A stretch of DNA of 64,000 nucleotides, taken from Endocalyx cinctus (Eukaryota; Ascomycota; Sordariomycetes; Amphisphaeriales; Apiosporaceae). The translations under genes and the position numbers were made by a program. The stretch covers positions 744,001 to 808,000 of the forward strand of contig BCKC01000009.1 in NCBI GenBank assembly GCA_001600455.1. The letters run 5' to 3'. Below the pieces are notes generated by a model that saw only the letters and a list, made by a program, of their open reading frames with translations, was not told the DNA's origin and did no database searches. Below, piece after piece: positions 48,285 to 59,470 of this stretch (the first letter of the stretch is position 1; every line of letters begins with the position of its first letter).

Positions 48285-51200
48285 ATGCCGAATATACAGT
48301 CGGGTCGAATCGTCAAGTCCCGAAAGGGCAAGACAGGAACTCCCCATCAAAAGAATCATAGATGGGAGTCCTTCTCCAGCAAGATTTCAAAGCTTCATTC
48401 CCTCGATCCCCTGCGAAGAGTACGACGACACGATCTCGAGAAAGAAGATTTCAAATCGACAACATCATATTTTAGGAACGGTCTAGAAAAATGGGCCGAA
48501 TTAAACCTTTCCTACAACTATACTTCTTTCAAGAGGGAAGTGAGGCCCTACTGCGATAGTCTTCCTCAGATCATCTATTTCCAGGACCAGATTATGGACT
48601 TGTTCGTGAAATATATATCGGCACATGAAAAAGAATCTCTTGAATCCTTCCTAGATCTCCTTACCGCCTTTGCCCACGATTTGGGAATACGTTTCGAAAA
48701 GCATTATCCGAAAGCCCTTTCTTTGATCGTCGATATCGCCAGTAAACCTCAAGATGTTGCCGTGATCGAATGGACTTTCACATGTTTAGCGTTTCTTTTC
48801 AAATACCTTTCGAAATTGATCGTCCCCGATATTCGTCCAACGTACGATGCCGTTTCTTCTCTCCTCGGTAAAGCGAGGACTCCTCCATATATAGCTAGAT
48901 TTGCAGCTGAAGCGTTAAGCTTTCTCGTCAAAAAAGCCGCCGCGCCCGCAAATAGGGAAACGGCGTTGCCCGCTATAATAAACCATGTCAGAAGCGACCT
49001 GGAAGCATTCAAGGATAACAGGCAGTATGGGTTGTATTATCACGGCATAATGACGCTCTTTGCAGAAGCCGCGAAAGGGCAAGGTCGTGGTATACATACT
49101 ACCGCGCCAGAGATTATTAGAGCGCTTATGACGGCTACGCCAACGTATGAATGCACCTCGCAAGACTCGGGCAATTGGACTGACCTGGTGTGTGGTATTC
49201 TTGTGAGCCTTGTTCATCACACTACCTCCGAGACATTTGGCCCTATTTCCAGCTCTATCGTGACATTCGCCGCCAAAGATACAGATCGTATTACACAACC
49301 CCTACGCAACGTCTTCTACATCAAATGTCTGGGCACAATATCTGGTACCCGAAAAGGAAACCGAATAGATGATTGGCCATCGCTTCTCGAGTGTTTACGA
49401 GACTCTCTCAAAGCTCTCGGCGAAGATCCCGCTCTTGTGGACGCTGTTGATGCCTCTGTTATATGGAATCATGTAATAGTTAATGTAGCCATAATATGGC
49501 AACAGGCACCCATGGATTCACTTATACCGTGTATAAATGAATTCATCTCTGCGATGACACGTGAGCCGTTGATGCGGTGGTTTATACCATTCTGTTCTTA
49601 TTACTCTATTCTTGACACCGCTAAATTCCGAAGTCTTTTCTTAAAGCCGTTTCAAAAGTGAGTACGCCGGAGTTCGCTGTGATCGGATAAATGTGCTAAC
49701 CCCATCACTAGGTTTGTTAGTAAGCACTGGTCTGATGGTTCGAACGAGGACATGTTATGTGTCGTACTGCCTCGGATGGTAGAGTCTCGAGCACTGCCTG
49801 GCGTCCAGGATACCGAAAACGTTTCTTTGCCAGAATCCTGGCAAGATCAAATCGTTACGAGATTTAAGAAACTCGAGATCTCTCCCATTCCAGAGCAAGC
49901 TGCACCCACTACGTACAATAAGAACTCACAAGATTGGCGAGACAAATGTCTACCGAAATATTCAGCACTTCTTCATCTTCTTGAATCGGTAACGGTCGGG
50001 CCATCCACGAGTGGCCCTATCGCTGATTTATTACTGACAAAATTGAAACTTGCTTTGCGGCCTTCACAATCGCTTGTCACCGATGAAGCTCGTTTCATTA
50101 TGAGCCAGGGCTTCTCCGCCTATCTCCGTATGAGTCGAGCAAGTGGAAAAGTCGATGATTCTCTGGCTCCCCTTCTTAAAGCTGCCACCCCTCGATACTA
50201 CCAATCCACAGGATTTCTGGAAGCGATGCTATCATTTCAAGATCAAATTGAGAGCAAAAGAAGCCCACAGTCTCAGAGCGATACCAGCAGTGCTAGTGGA
50301 AAGGAAGCAGACCCGTTCCTGCAATGTCTTCTTGAAAACCTGTCAGCGCCGTCGCACGAACATCGATCGGTATCTCTTCGGCTTCTCGCCAAACTTGACT
50401 CGGCACCGGATGAGCTTGATTGTCTATCGATTATGATACAAACGGAGGAGACTCCCTTGGACCTTCAAAATGCGCGAGCTCTCGCCGTTCATATTCGTAA
50501 ACTGGCGATCAACTATCCTAACTTGACCGAGACCTCTTGGCTTCGTCAAGCGATTCCCTCATTTTTCTTTGGCCTTTTGACCATCCGTATGACACCAATT
50601 TGGGACACAGCCACAGAAGCTCTAGCGCAGATTAGCCAGACAAAATCTGGCGAAGAGTATGTCTGCGAATTGGCGTACAAATGGATGGATATGCCCTCCA
50701 AGCGTTGGGAAGCACCACGAAGTGAGGCCACGGGACCAGCTCACGCTGGCCAAACAGATTTCGAATGTAGAAACCTGACAAGTTTACGTAACCAAGCCGC
50801 CGATGCCCATCATGTGATGACTAGCTCACTTGATATTATGCTCCGGTCTTTTGAGGACAGTCAGGAACTCGTGAGAATTACACCGCCAAACGCTCGTTCT
50901 CAAGCCTTGAAGGTTTTTTCTGCCGCTCCGTCACTTGCAGAGAAGCGCTCGCGCAAAACGGTGCCCTATTTTCTGTCTTGGAATCTGGATACAGATGAGC
51001 AAGAAGCTACAAACGACACAGTCAAGCCTACTTCTGGCAATTCGTGGTCATTATTCGATAAAAAGGCTCTTATTGGAATATTTGCTCAATTTTCAAACCC
51101 AAAGGTTCTGTATCAAAGTCAACAGGTTTACGATGCCCTCCTCAATTTGCTCGCAAATGGTGATATAGAGATACAAAAGTCTTCCCTGAAAGCAATTCTG

Positions 51201-54200
51201 GCATGGAAACAAGACGGCGTCAAGCCGTACCAGGAAAACTTAGAATACCTTCTCGACGAAGCTAGATTCAAGAACGAGCTTACGGTGCTTTTCCAGGGTG
51301 ATAATCAAATACAACCAGAGCATCGCTCGGAGGTCATGCCGGTGCTCCTAAGGCTTTTATATGGAAGAACGATTTCAAAGAAAGGTATAGCGAGTGGTCG
51401 TCATGGATTACACGCCACGCGGCTTGCTGTACTGAGACGGCTCAGCGTAGAAGATATGGGGGAGTTTCTCGATATAGCCTTGGGCGAACTTCGCGGAATT
51501 CAAATTCTTCAGACTGGAAAGCTGCGAGAAGACATATTTAAGGAAGAGATTGTGCCGGTTCGCAGACAAGTTGGATTCTTAAACATGATGGAGTCCATGA
51601 TCAATGAATTGGGAAGCAGTACTGCTAAATATGCAGATCATATCACCAACGCGGTTTTATACTGTCTTATTTTATCGTGTCGTCGCCTACAACAAGGTTC
51701 CGATAATGTGGAAGAGACGCAGGGAGAAGAATCACCAGAACAGACTTCGCTTCTTCGAGTGGTTCGAACAACCTCACTGAAATGTCTGATCTCACTTCTT
51801 CAGAATGCCCCAAGTCTGGACTGGACTCCTTACCAAGAAGTGCTCATTCGTGAAATTGTCAGCCCACGTCTCGAAAAACTCGCTACCGAAAACACGGCGG
51901 GCATATCTGGCACTCTACGCTTTATTTGGACTTTATCCCTCATTCCGAAGACGGCCTTATTCCTCGCTATCGACGACAAGACTGTTCCCAAGTTGATGGA
52001 TTGTCTGGCATTCGAGAAAACCAAAGACGAGGTGAAGGCCTTTGCTCTCGAGATCGTACATAATCTTGTCAAGTTATCCCAACAATCAGCCCAACAAAGC
52101 GAGTTTAACGAGCTTATCAAAATCGAGTTGTTGGACCCAAATGCGAACTTGATATTGGAGACAGTTGCATGCGTTCTCAAATCCGCGAAGATAGGGAGGG
52201 ATGTACTTGCAAAGTGTGTTGAGTTTCTGGTAGACCTATCACCTACAGTTCAGCAATCAAAGCAAATCACGGATCTTATTGAAGTTTCTGTCTACCTTCT
52301 CAATCAACCGCTGCGGTTGGTTAGCCCGAAAATCAAGAATACTATTCTTTCGATGCTCGAAAACTTTTTGTCTCTACCGGGCACAGAGCTCGACCAGGAA
52401 CTTGAGACGCGTATCTATTCGACTATATCGTCCCTTTTTGGCTTTTTTAAGGACCGACCTAGTCGACAGGGACTCACCAAAGTTCTGACTATTCTATGCG
52501 GAAGTGAAACTTTGTCGATAGAAGTGGCCAGTCTTTGCGTAGACCTCAATTCATACGACGATAGCCGCGTTGACCAGCCAGACTACGAGAAACGACTAGC
52601 AGCCTTCAGTGCTATATCACGAGCTAGAGAAACACCTTTTACATCTCGAGACTGGGAGCCTCTGATATTTAACCTTATCTACCACATAAAAAACGATGAA
52701 GAGTATGGCGTCCTTTCTGCGAATTCCGCTGATGGACTCTGCAAATTCGTAGATGCGGCTGCTTCTGCCACTGGTGAAGAGAAGAACAAGCTCGAAGGAA
52801 TGCTGTCGGATATTCTTATGCCAGCCATACATGCCAATGCCAAGGAGCCATCAGAGACCGTGCGACGAGAGACTGTAAGAGTTCTTGGGCATCTTGTCTC
52901 CAAGATGTCATCGTGGCCTAGAGTCGCCGATCTAGCATCTCTTAACCCCGAACCGGATGAGAAGGATGCGGATCCAAGCTTCTTCAACAATGTCCTTAGC
53001 CCAGCAACTGCAAGACAGATGCGAGCATTGCAACTACTGTCCGTACAAAACTCTAGCTCACCACTTAATAGCCGAGATCTAGCCCATTTCTTTATACCCC
53101 TTCTGGAGCATTTCATCTTTGGACGTGAAGATGGAACCGATGATCAAGGTGTGGGTGCTCAAGCGGCCACAAGCATCTCCGATTTAGCTTCCTCTTTGGA
53201 ATGGCCTCAATATCGTGCAATTCTGCGAAGATATATCGGCTACATTGAATCAAAGCCTAATGTTCAAAAGCAATTGATTCGGCTTCTCACTAAATTTGTT
53301 GATGCGCTTGCCAAAGCTAAGAGTGAGAAAACGGAGGATGCCATGGAAGTCGACGAGACGTCCACCACACTCACAAATCAGAAGAGCCGTTTAGCGAGTA
53401 CGATGCCCGCGATAGAGAAGTTTAATGAGGATATCCTCTCAAACGTCTTACCACCGCTTCTAGACTACATTCACGAGAAAGACGAAACAACCGTCAGTTC
53501 TCGAGTTCCTGTCGGAATCATAATTGTGAAAGTGTTGAAACTACTTCCAGAAGAATCATTGAACCAGCGACTGCCTGGTGTTCTGACCGATATATGTCAC
53601 ATTCTTCGTAGCAAAGCTTGGGATTCACGGGAGATGGCACGAGATACCTTGACGAAAATGGCGGCGCTTTTGGGCCCCTCTTATTTTGGATTTATCCTGA
53701 AGGAGTTGAAGGGCGCTTTAGCGACGGGCTATCAACTGCACGTTCTGTCGTATACCGTTCACAGTATTCTCGTATCTGTAATTCCTCTTTACCAACCCGG
53801 GGATTTGAACTACTGCCTCGGAACTATTGTGGAAGTTATCATGGACGATATTTTCGGCGCGACTGGACAAGAAAAGGATGCAGAAGAATACACGAGTAAG
53901 ATGAAAGAAGTAAAGAGCAGCAAGAGCCCGGATTCTATGGAGCTTATTGCACGAACCGCATCGATCGACCATCTTGTTGACCTCATCCGTCCCCTCCAAG
54001 ATCTCTTGTTAGAGAAATTGGACCTTAGGATGGTGCGAAAAATCGATGATCTTCTTACCCGTATCAGCTCTGGTCTTTTAGGAAACGCTGCTGCGGAGAG
54101 CCGGGATACTTTAGTATTCTGTTATGAAGTTGTACAACGCGTCTACGAGAGTAAAAAGCCTCAAGCTGAGGAGAAGCTAAACCCCAGACTTAGACGCTAT

Positions 54201-56333
54201 CTGATCCAGAAAGGGGCAAAAAAAGGTGGAGAACGCGGAGCTACCGGCAAATATACATATAAGCTCGTAAGATTCGCCATCGACGTGCTTCGGTCAGTAT
54301 TCAAGAAGCATGATAGCTTGCGCAACGCCACCAACATATCTGGCTTCATACCCATTTTCGGAGATGCGATCGTTGCAGGCGAAGAAGAGGTCCAGATAGC
54401 TACATTCAAGCTTCTCACCGTCCTAGTCAAGGTGCCGTTCAAGAATGACGACTCTACGAAGCTTTACAAGGTAGCTGCGAAAGAAGCCACAAAGAGTATT
54501 AACACGGCGCCATCGATTGCATCTGACATTGCACAGGCCGCCATTAAGTTGATGTCTGTCATCATTCGAGATAGACGTGACGTGGTGGTCAAGGAAACAG
54601 TCGTGGACATGCTTCTTGGCAAGCTCAAGGACGATCTAACTGAGCCTTTATACCGTCATATAACTTTCAACTTTCTTCGATCTGTGCTGGATCGTAAAGT
54701 AGAGACAGCGACAGTCTACGATACATTGGACCATGTCGGAACTGTTATGATCACTAATGACGACAAAGAGACCCGGAACTTAGCTCGAGGAGCTTTTTTC
54801 CAATTCTTGCGTGACTATCCACAGAAGAAGAGCAGGTGGACCAAGCAACAAAACTTCATCGTTGCGAATTTGAAATATGAGAGAGAAGGTGGTCGTCTTT
54901 CGGCTATGGAAATCGTCCACTTACTGCTCATGAAATCTGCTGATGATTTTGTTCAAGAAGTCGCAACAACTTGCTTCATCCCTCTCGTTTTTGTTCTAGC
55001 CAATGATGACAGCGAAAAGTGTCGTTTAGCCGCTGGAGAGCTCATTAAGGAGATCTTCCGTAAATCAGATAAAGAACGAACTTCTAAATTTCTGAACCTT
55101 GCACGAAACTGGCTGCAACAGGTTGACAATCCGTCTGTTTTACAGCTGGCAATCCAGGCCCTTGCTTTATACTTCGAGGCCAGGGAGTCATCTTCCAAAG
55201 ATAAGAAAGACTTGGATCTCCTACTCGAAGCCATATGTCAAGTTTTGGACGAGTTCTCTCCTTCGATGGAGGCAGAATTGATGATTACTACCCTGAAGAC
55301 AATCCCAGTGCTCGTGCAGAAGCATCCAGCTGTTGTGTTGGCAAATGAGAAACTGTGGCATTTAATACCGCGACCCCTCTCACATCCTGATGCTACTGTT
55401 AAGCGTAACAGCGTACAGTTGCTCAGTATATATCTCGACGACTTTCAAGAAAAAAACAAAAACATTCAAGAAGCCGAGACAATTTCGGGATCATATGGTT
55501 TGGTGCTTAATAGGGACATGATTGAGCGACTCCTTATATACTCGGTGGAGGTCTTGAACCCTGCACCTGTCTCTCGATGGAGGAAGAGGCATAGTAAAGG
55601 CAGAAGTTCAAACTTCGGACAAGAAGTATCAACGAGAGTGCAGGAATCAACCGATTTAGATGAGACGTTGGCTGCTGAGGTCAGTCGGATGATTGTCATG
55701 CTAAGTAATTTCATAACAGCGGGTTCAGATGAATTGGAGGGCCAAGGAGAAGAAAGTGACGGTGAGGAGGAAGACAAGGAAGGTAGTGAAGAAGAATGGG
55801 GTGGCATCGAACCCGAAGAGAATAAGCATCCAAAGGTCACCCTTCATACTCTCTTCAACTGGCTCTCCGATATACTTGTCGCAGAGACGCGGCCTTCAGC
55901 CGATGCCCTTATCCCCAAAGCCGCATCTATAGAGATAATCTCGGTACTCGTCGCCGCGGCGCCCAAAACCACATTGCAGCCGTCGATCAACATGATCCTA
56001 ACGCCGCTCCAACATCTCACCGATTTTACGATCCCGACGCCCTTTTCGCTCGACGAAACTTTCAAAACACGTCTAGACGGTATCAAATCCAAAGCTTTCG
56101 AGACGATGGACACCCTCAAGCGAAAAGTCGGCACCGAGGAATACACGAGAAACCTGATCGCCGTCGGAGAACACGCCCGCGCTAGGAGAGAATCTCGGTC
56201 GAGAAAGAGGAAGATTGAGGCTGTCACCCAACCAGAGCGTTTTGGTAAATGGAAAAAGGGCAGGATGGAGAAGAAGGTAAAGAGGAGGAAAGAAAAGGGC
56301 TTGTTGAATAGAAATCGTAGACGGGAATATTAA
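48285..56333 (+). CDS. UTP20: Utp20/DRIM, small-subunit processome scaffold, two exons
   Basis: The exons are 48285-49657 and 49712-56333 with a single 54-bp intron, giving 2664 residues. This is the length expected for fungal Utp20 (yeast 2493). The N-terminus has the family block HRWESFSSKISKLHSLDPLRR, then HEAT-like helical repeats over almost the whole chain. The DRIM-type region lies in the first half. An acidic tract at about residues 2464-2497 is followed by a conserved segment, and the last 50 residues are very Lys/Arg-rich, a nucleolar localisation and RNA-contact tail. Utp20 is an essential U3-associated component of the small-subunit processome, needed for 18S rRNA maturation in the nucleolus. 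It lies between DRN1 (divergent) and a Zim17-type gene (convergent). Confidence 0.96.
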
Positions 56334-57017
56334 GTGGAAGATAGTAGTGTTGAGTCACTTGGAATTGTGACAAGTAAATAGATTGAGAGACTAGAATTCA
56401 GATACCCTAACTGCCTAAATACAACATAATTAACTTCAACGTATCTTATCACTTGCACCATGCATGAGAATCTAAACTTGACGTTTTGCGTCGCAGATTT
56501 TATTATATGATGAAAATTTTTATACAATAAAACTGTTATACACCATCGTCCCTCCCTCGCCAGACAATGAATAGTAACATACACTGTTGATGTCTGGTTG
56601 ATATATCAACGACTGAAATTGTATTTGATACAGTGATTTTTTTTTTTTTTTTTTTTTTTTAAATATCACAACACCGAGCTGACTCGTACGCATGGGTATG
56701 ATAACTATGAAAAGCAAAATATATGGGAGTCTGAGAAGAACAAGAAATACCACACCTGATATGCAGGAGTAGGAGTGCTCAAGCAGTTGATTGCCCTCAG
56801 TTGGACATATAATCGAAGAAAGGCGGGTAGACCTATTGATCATTTTTGTTGGATGATTGGATGAATATGTGACTGGGGAAGTATAAGTAAAGGACTCGGG
56901 TTATCCGCATCTCCTTTCTTCCAACGTCTTCAGCCTCCGAAATTCTTCCTCCGCCGTAAACACGTTTGCAAGGTTAACCCCACCTGCTAATGAAAACTCA
57001 AAAATGTTTTCCGCCAT
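56334..57017. other. Convergent spacer with a long poly(T) run
   Basis: It lies between the 3' ends of UTP20 and the Zim17-type gene. It contains a run of 24 T at 56637-56660. No gene. Confidence 0.65.
56637..56660. repeat. Poly(T) run of 24
   Basis: An uninterrupted T homopolymer between convergent genes. It is the longest in the window. Confidence 0.85.
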
Positions 57018-58682
57018 CTACAAGTCGTCCAGAGGCGAATTTTGACCATATTCTTTCTTAATTTCAGGGTTAAAGCGGCGAGCGAAGACACGTTTGAGTA
57101 TTTCGTCGTCGTCGTCTTCGTCATCATCAACGTCATACTCGTTTTCGCTTGCTTCTCTCATCATCTCCTTTATCTTCTGCTTTTCCGGTATCTGGTTGTC
57201 CGGGTTTCTCCTCGGGAAAGTCCTCTCTATTTCCAAACTCGCCCCCAAAAACGGACGGCGGCCCAATTTTTCGGCCGACGTTGCCAGTTTGACCAGATCG
57301 GGATGTGTTTCAGGGACCGACGCTTCCCCGTCAACGTTGGCGATCCGCCTAATCAGCCCTTTCCTGACAGTTTTCTCGTTGACGGAAGTGATCCGTCTAA
57401 AGACCCTCTCCCTCTTGGTGTAATCGTCGTTTTTTGTAAGGGCTGTGTCGTCGTCTGAGGGAGGGAGGGAGTCTGGCATTTCCACGCGTCTGAATGACAT
57501 CCCAGTTCGTCTGAAGCGAACAATACGGGACGCAAGGAATTTTCTGACTACTAGGTCTTTGCGTTCAGGAGTTCTTTTAAACTCTAGCCTAGTGTCAATA
57601 ACAGGAGGTTCGGAATTCTTTTCCATTTTGCGTGGGGACACGAGGTAGGATTCCAAAACATCGCCGAGTCCGATACTGCGTAAGAACGCCGGGCCCTCGT
57701 CGGTAGTGGCGATTCTTTCAAACATGGAACGGGTTTTCTCGATGGACATGATATCCTCGGCGTCTTTGTTATGATCCATCTCCATCATTTCATCTTTCTT
57801 AGCTTCTAAAACCTTGAGCATATCGGCACTTGGTAAATCGGTTGTATGTTTGGTTTCAGGATCCTCGGAGGAAGGGTGGTTGGAATATTCAGAATTTGTC
57901 GAAGCAGAATAATATCGGGCCTGCGCCATTTTAAACGGGATATTTCTGGCTGGTGAATATGTCGAGTATAGTCGCCTCGTGGAGGTTATTCTGTTCCCGG
58001 GCGTTGGATTAAAATCATTTCTAAGGGGCAGGGGAGTAGCAGACCTACTCAGATTCGAAGGTACCGAAGTATCATCTGAAGAAAATGCCGATTTGGAGTT
58101 TCCTTCCTCGTCCGTGATATTTTGTTTCCCAGCTTCCTCACTTTCATCTTGCCAAAACTCAATATCATCGTCTTCGCCTAACGTTCCGCGCTTGACCAGT
58201 CTTCCTTTCTCTCGCAAGATATCCTCGACAGTAACCTTTTTGTCCCCAAAGATCATCAAATTATCACTGATAATGTGCCGGGCTCTACATCCTGGGCAGG
58301 ATATGAGGACGGATCCTTTATGGTAGCCCTGTTTGGAAACGGAGTGTCGAGAGTTGTAACCACAAGGTATGCAAGTAAAATACAATTTATAATGTGGTTC
58401 CGTAAACTTTCGTCTTCTAACTTGCTCTGTTGCTGATGTTGTTTCTGATGCTGTTGCTGACGTTGTTCCTGATGCTGTTGTTGATGCTGTTTCTGATGGA
58501 GTTGGAGATGAAGAGGACGAAGACGTTGATGGAGGTTTAGGGATCTGATGGGCAAATCGACGAGTAACTGGATGCAAAGTCCCGAGTCGAGGATGGGGAC
58601 GTAGTAAAGGAGAAATCAGAGGGGTTGAACTATTGGAATGAACAAGAGAGTTCAGCAATCGAATTGAAGGTTTTGAATTCAT
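57018..58682 (-). CDS. ZIM17: Zim17/Hep1-type DNL zinc-finger mitochondrial protein with long C-terminal extension
   Basis: A single exon of 554 residues from the ATG at 58682. An in-frame ATG 63 bases upstream (58745) is less likely, as it has T at -3 and would bury the targeting peptide. Residues 1-45 are basic, Ser/Leu-rich and lack acids, a typical mitochondrial presequence. A Ser/Thr repeat region follows, encoded by a degenerate hexamer-like repeat at about 58430-58505. The DNL zinc finger spans about residues 100-150, with CIPC and CPGC zinc-binding pairs and the HSVSKQGYHKG motif. Zim17 keeps mitochondrial Hsp70 soluble in the matrix. The usual protein is under 200 residues. Here about 370 extra residues follow, disordered and highly charged, with a second presequence-like stretch (STRRLYSTYSPARN). 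I do not recognise a domain in the extension. Confidence 0.88.
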   Translation of the reverse strand: MNSKPSIRLLNSLVHSNSSTPLISPLLRPHPRLGTLHPVTRRFAHQIPKPPSTSSSSSSPTPSETASTTASGTTSATASETTSATEQVRRRKFTEPHYKLYFTCIPCGYNSRHSVSKQGYHKGSVLISCPGCRARHIISDNLMIFGDKKVTVEDILREKGRLVKRGTLGEDDDIEFWQDESEEAGKQNITDEEGNSKSAFSSDDTSVPSNLSRSATPLPLRNDFNPTPGNRITSTRRLYSTYSPARNIPFKMAQARYYSASTNSEYSNHPSSEDPETKHTTDLPSADMLKVLEAKKDEMMEMDHNKDAEDIMSIEKTRSMFERIATTDEGPAFLRSIGLGDVLESYLVSPRKMEKNSEPPVIDTRLEFKRTPERKDLVVRKFLASRIVRFRRTGMSFRRVEMPDSLPPSDDDTALTKNDDYTKRERVFRRITSVNEKTVRKGLIRRIANVDGEASVPETHPDLVKLATSAEKLGRRPFLGASLEIERTFPRRNPDNQIPEKQKIKEMMREASENEYDVDDDEDDDDEILKRVFARRFNPEIKKEYGQNSPLDDL

Positions 58683-59470
58683 CTTGCTCCCTTTTCTTTG
58701 TTGTTTCCCCTTTATATCTTCAAGAGGTCCTGTATATATTATCATGTAAACGTAAAATCCAAGCAGTCTACATCATACAACTAGAAACTGTAAAATATTT
58801 TTTGAGTCTTACGTAATTAGGTATTGTATCTAACAGCCGTTCTAGGTATGTACCTAGCCGCCTAGCCGTCTAGCACCCTGGCACCCTACCAGCCCTACTG
58901 ATGTCCTTGCGAAGATACGGACAACGATAACGATAAGATAAATGCAAGATAACCAAAATGATAAGTAATATGCACCCCGCTAAGGTACTATAACCCATGT
59001 AATCATTTAATCATTTAGTGTTCATTGGAATTCACATCCCACCTTCAACTTTACTTGTATTAAAGGTAGTCTTCGTTCATATACACACTTCCTCTCTGAT
59101 ATATCTAACTACTCTGCTTTCTATTTAGTTGAGACGATAAAGAAGAGATGCCTGATCCTGACCTCGACCTGTTTCCCTCTGTCTTTATTTCATCTAACTA
59201 TATTTTATATTTTCGTGTTCACCTTCACCAAGACCAAGACGTCCCTCTTCTTACTTTAGACCTTTGAATTACACTCATGTTATTCTTGCACCTGGAAATA
59301 TGCGAATGATTCAACTTTAGGCTTCGGTATTCTCCATCCTGCATTCCGAATCTGGCATATCTTATTTTACTGAACAGCAAAATCTTCGGTATAGATAATA
59401 CAAAATATATATCCTTCTTCCTCTCCTCAACTTACACGCACTTCATCGCCCACAACCTTTTGTCACCACC
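58683..59470. promoter_or_regulatory. Divergent ZIM17/CUL3 promoter with a GATA-site cluster
   Basis: A 788-bp region between two start codons. Five GATAA motifs in the same orientation lie within 39 bp at 58926-58964. A short CCTAGCCG-type repeat lies just upstream near 58850-58870. The 5' leader of CUL3 is pyrimidine-rich and ends in CACCACC before the ATG. Which gene the cluster controls is not known. Confidence 0.55.
58926..58964 (+). promoter_or_regulatory. Cluster of five GATAA sites
   Basis: GATAA occurs at 58926, 58932, 58937, 58948 and 58960 on the plus strand. Fungal GATA factors (AreA/NIT2, SreA, the White Collar complex) bind such sites, often in clusters. Confidence 0.6.

Noticed and set aside
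58683..58745. Upstream ATG adding 21 residues to the Zim17-type protein
   Set aside because: Poor start context, and it would place acidic residues before an otherwise typical mitochondrial presequence.
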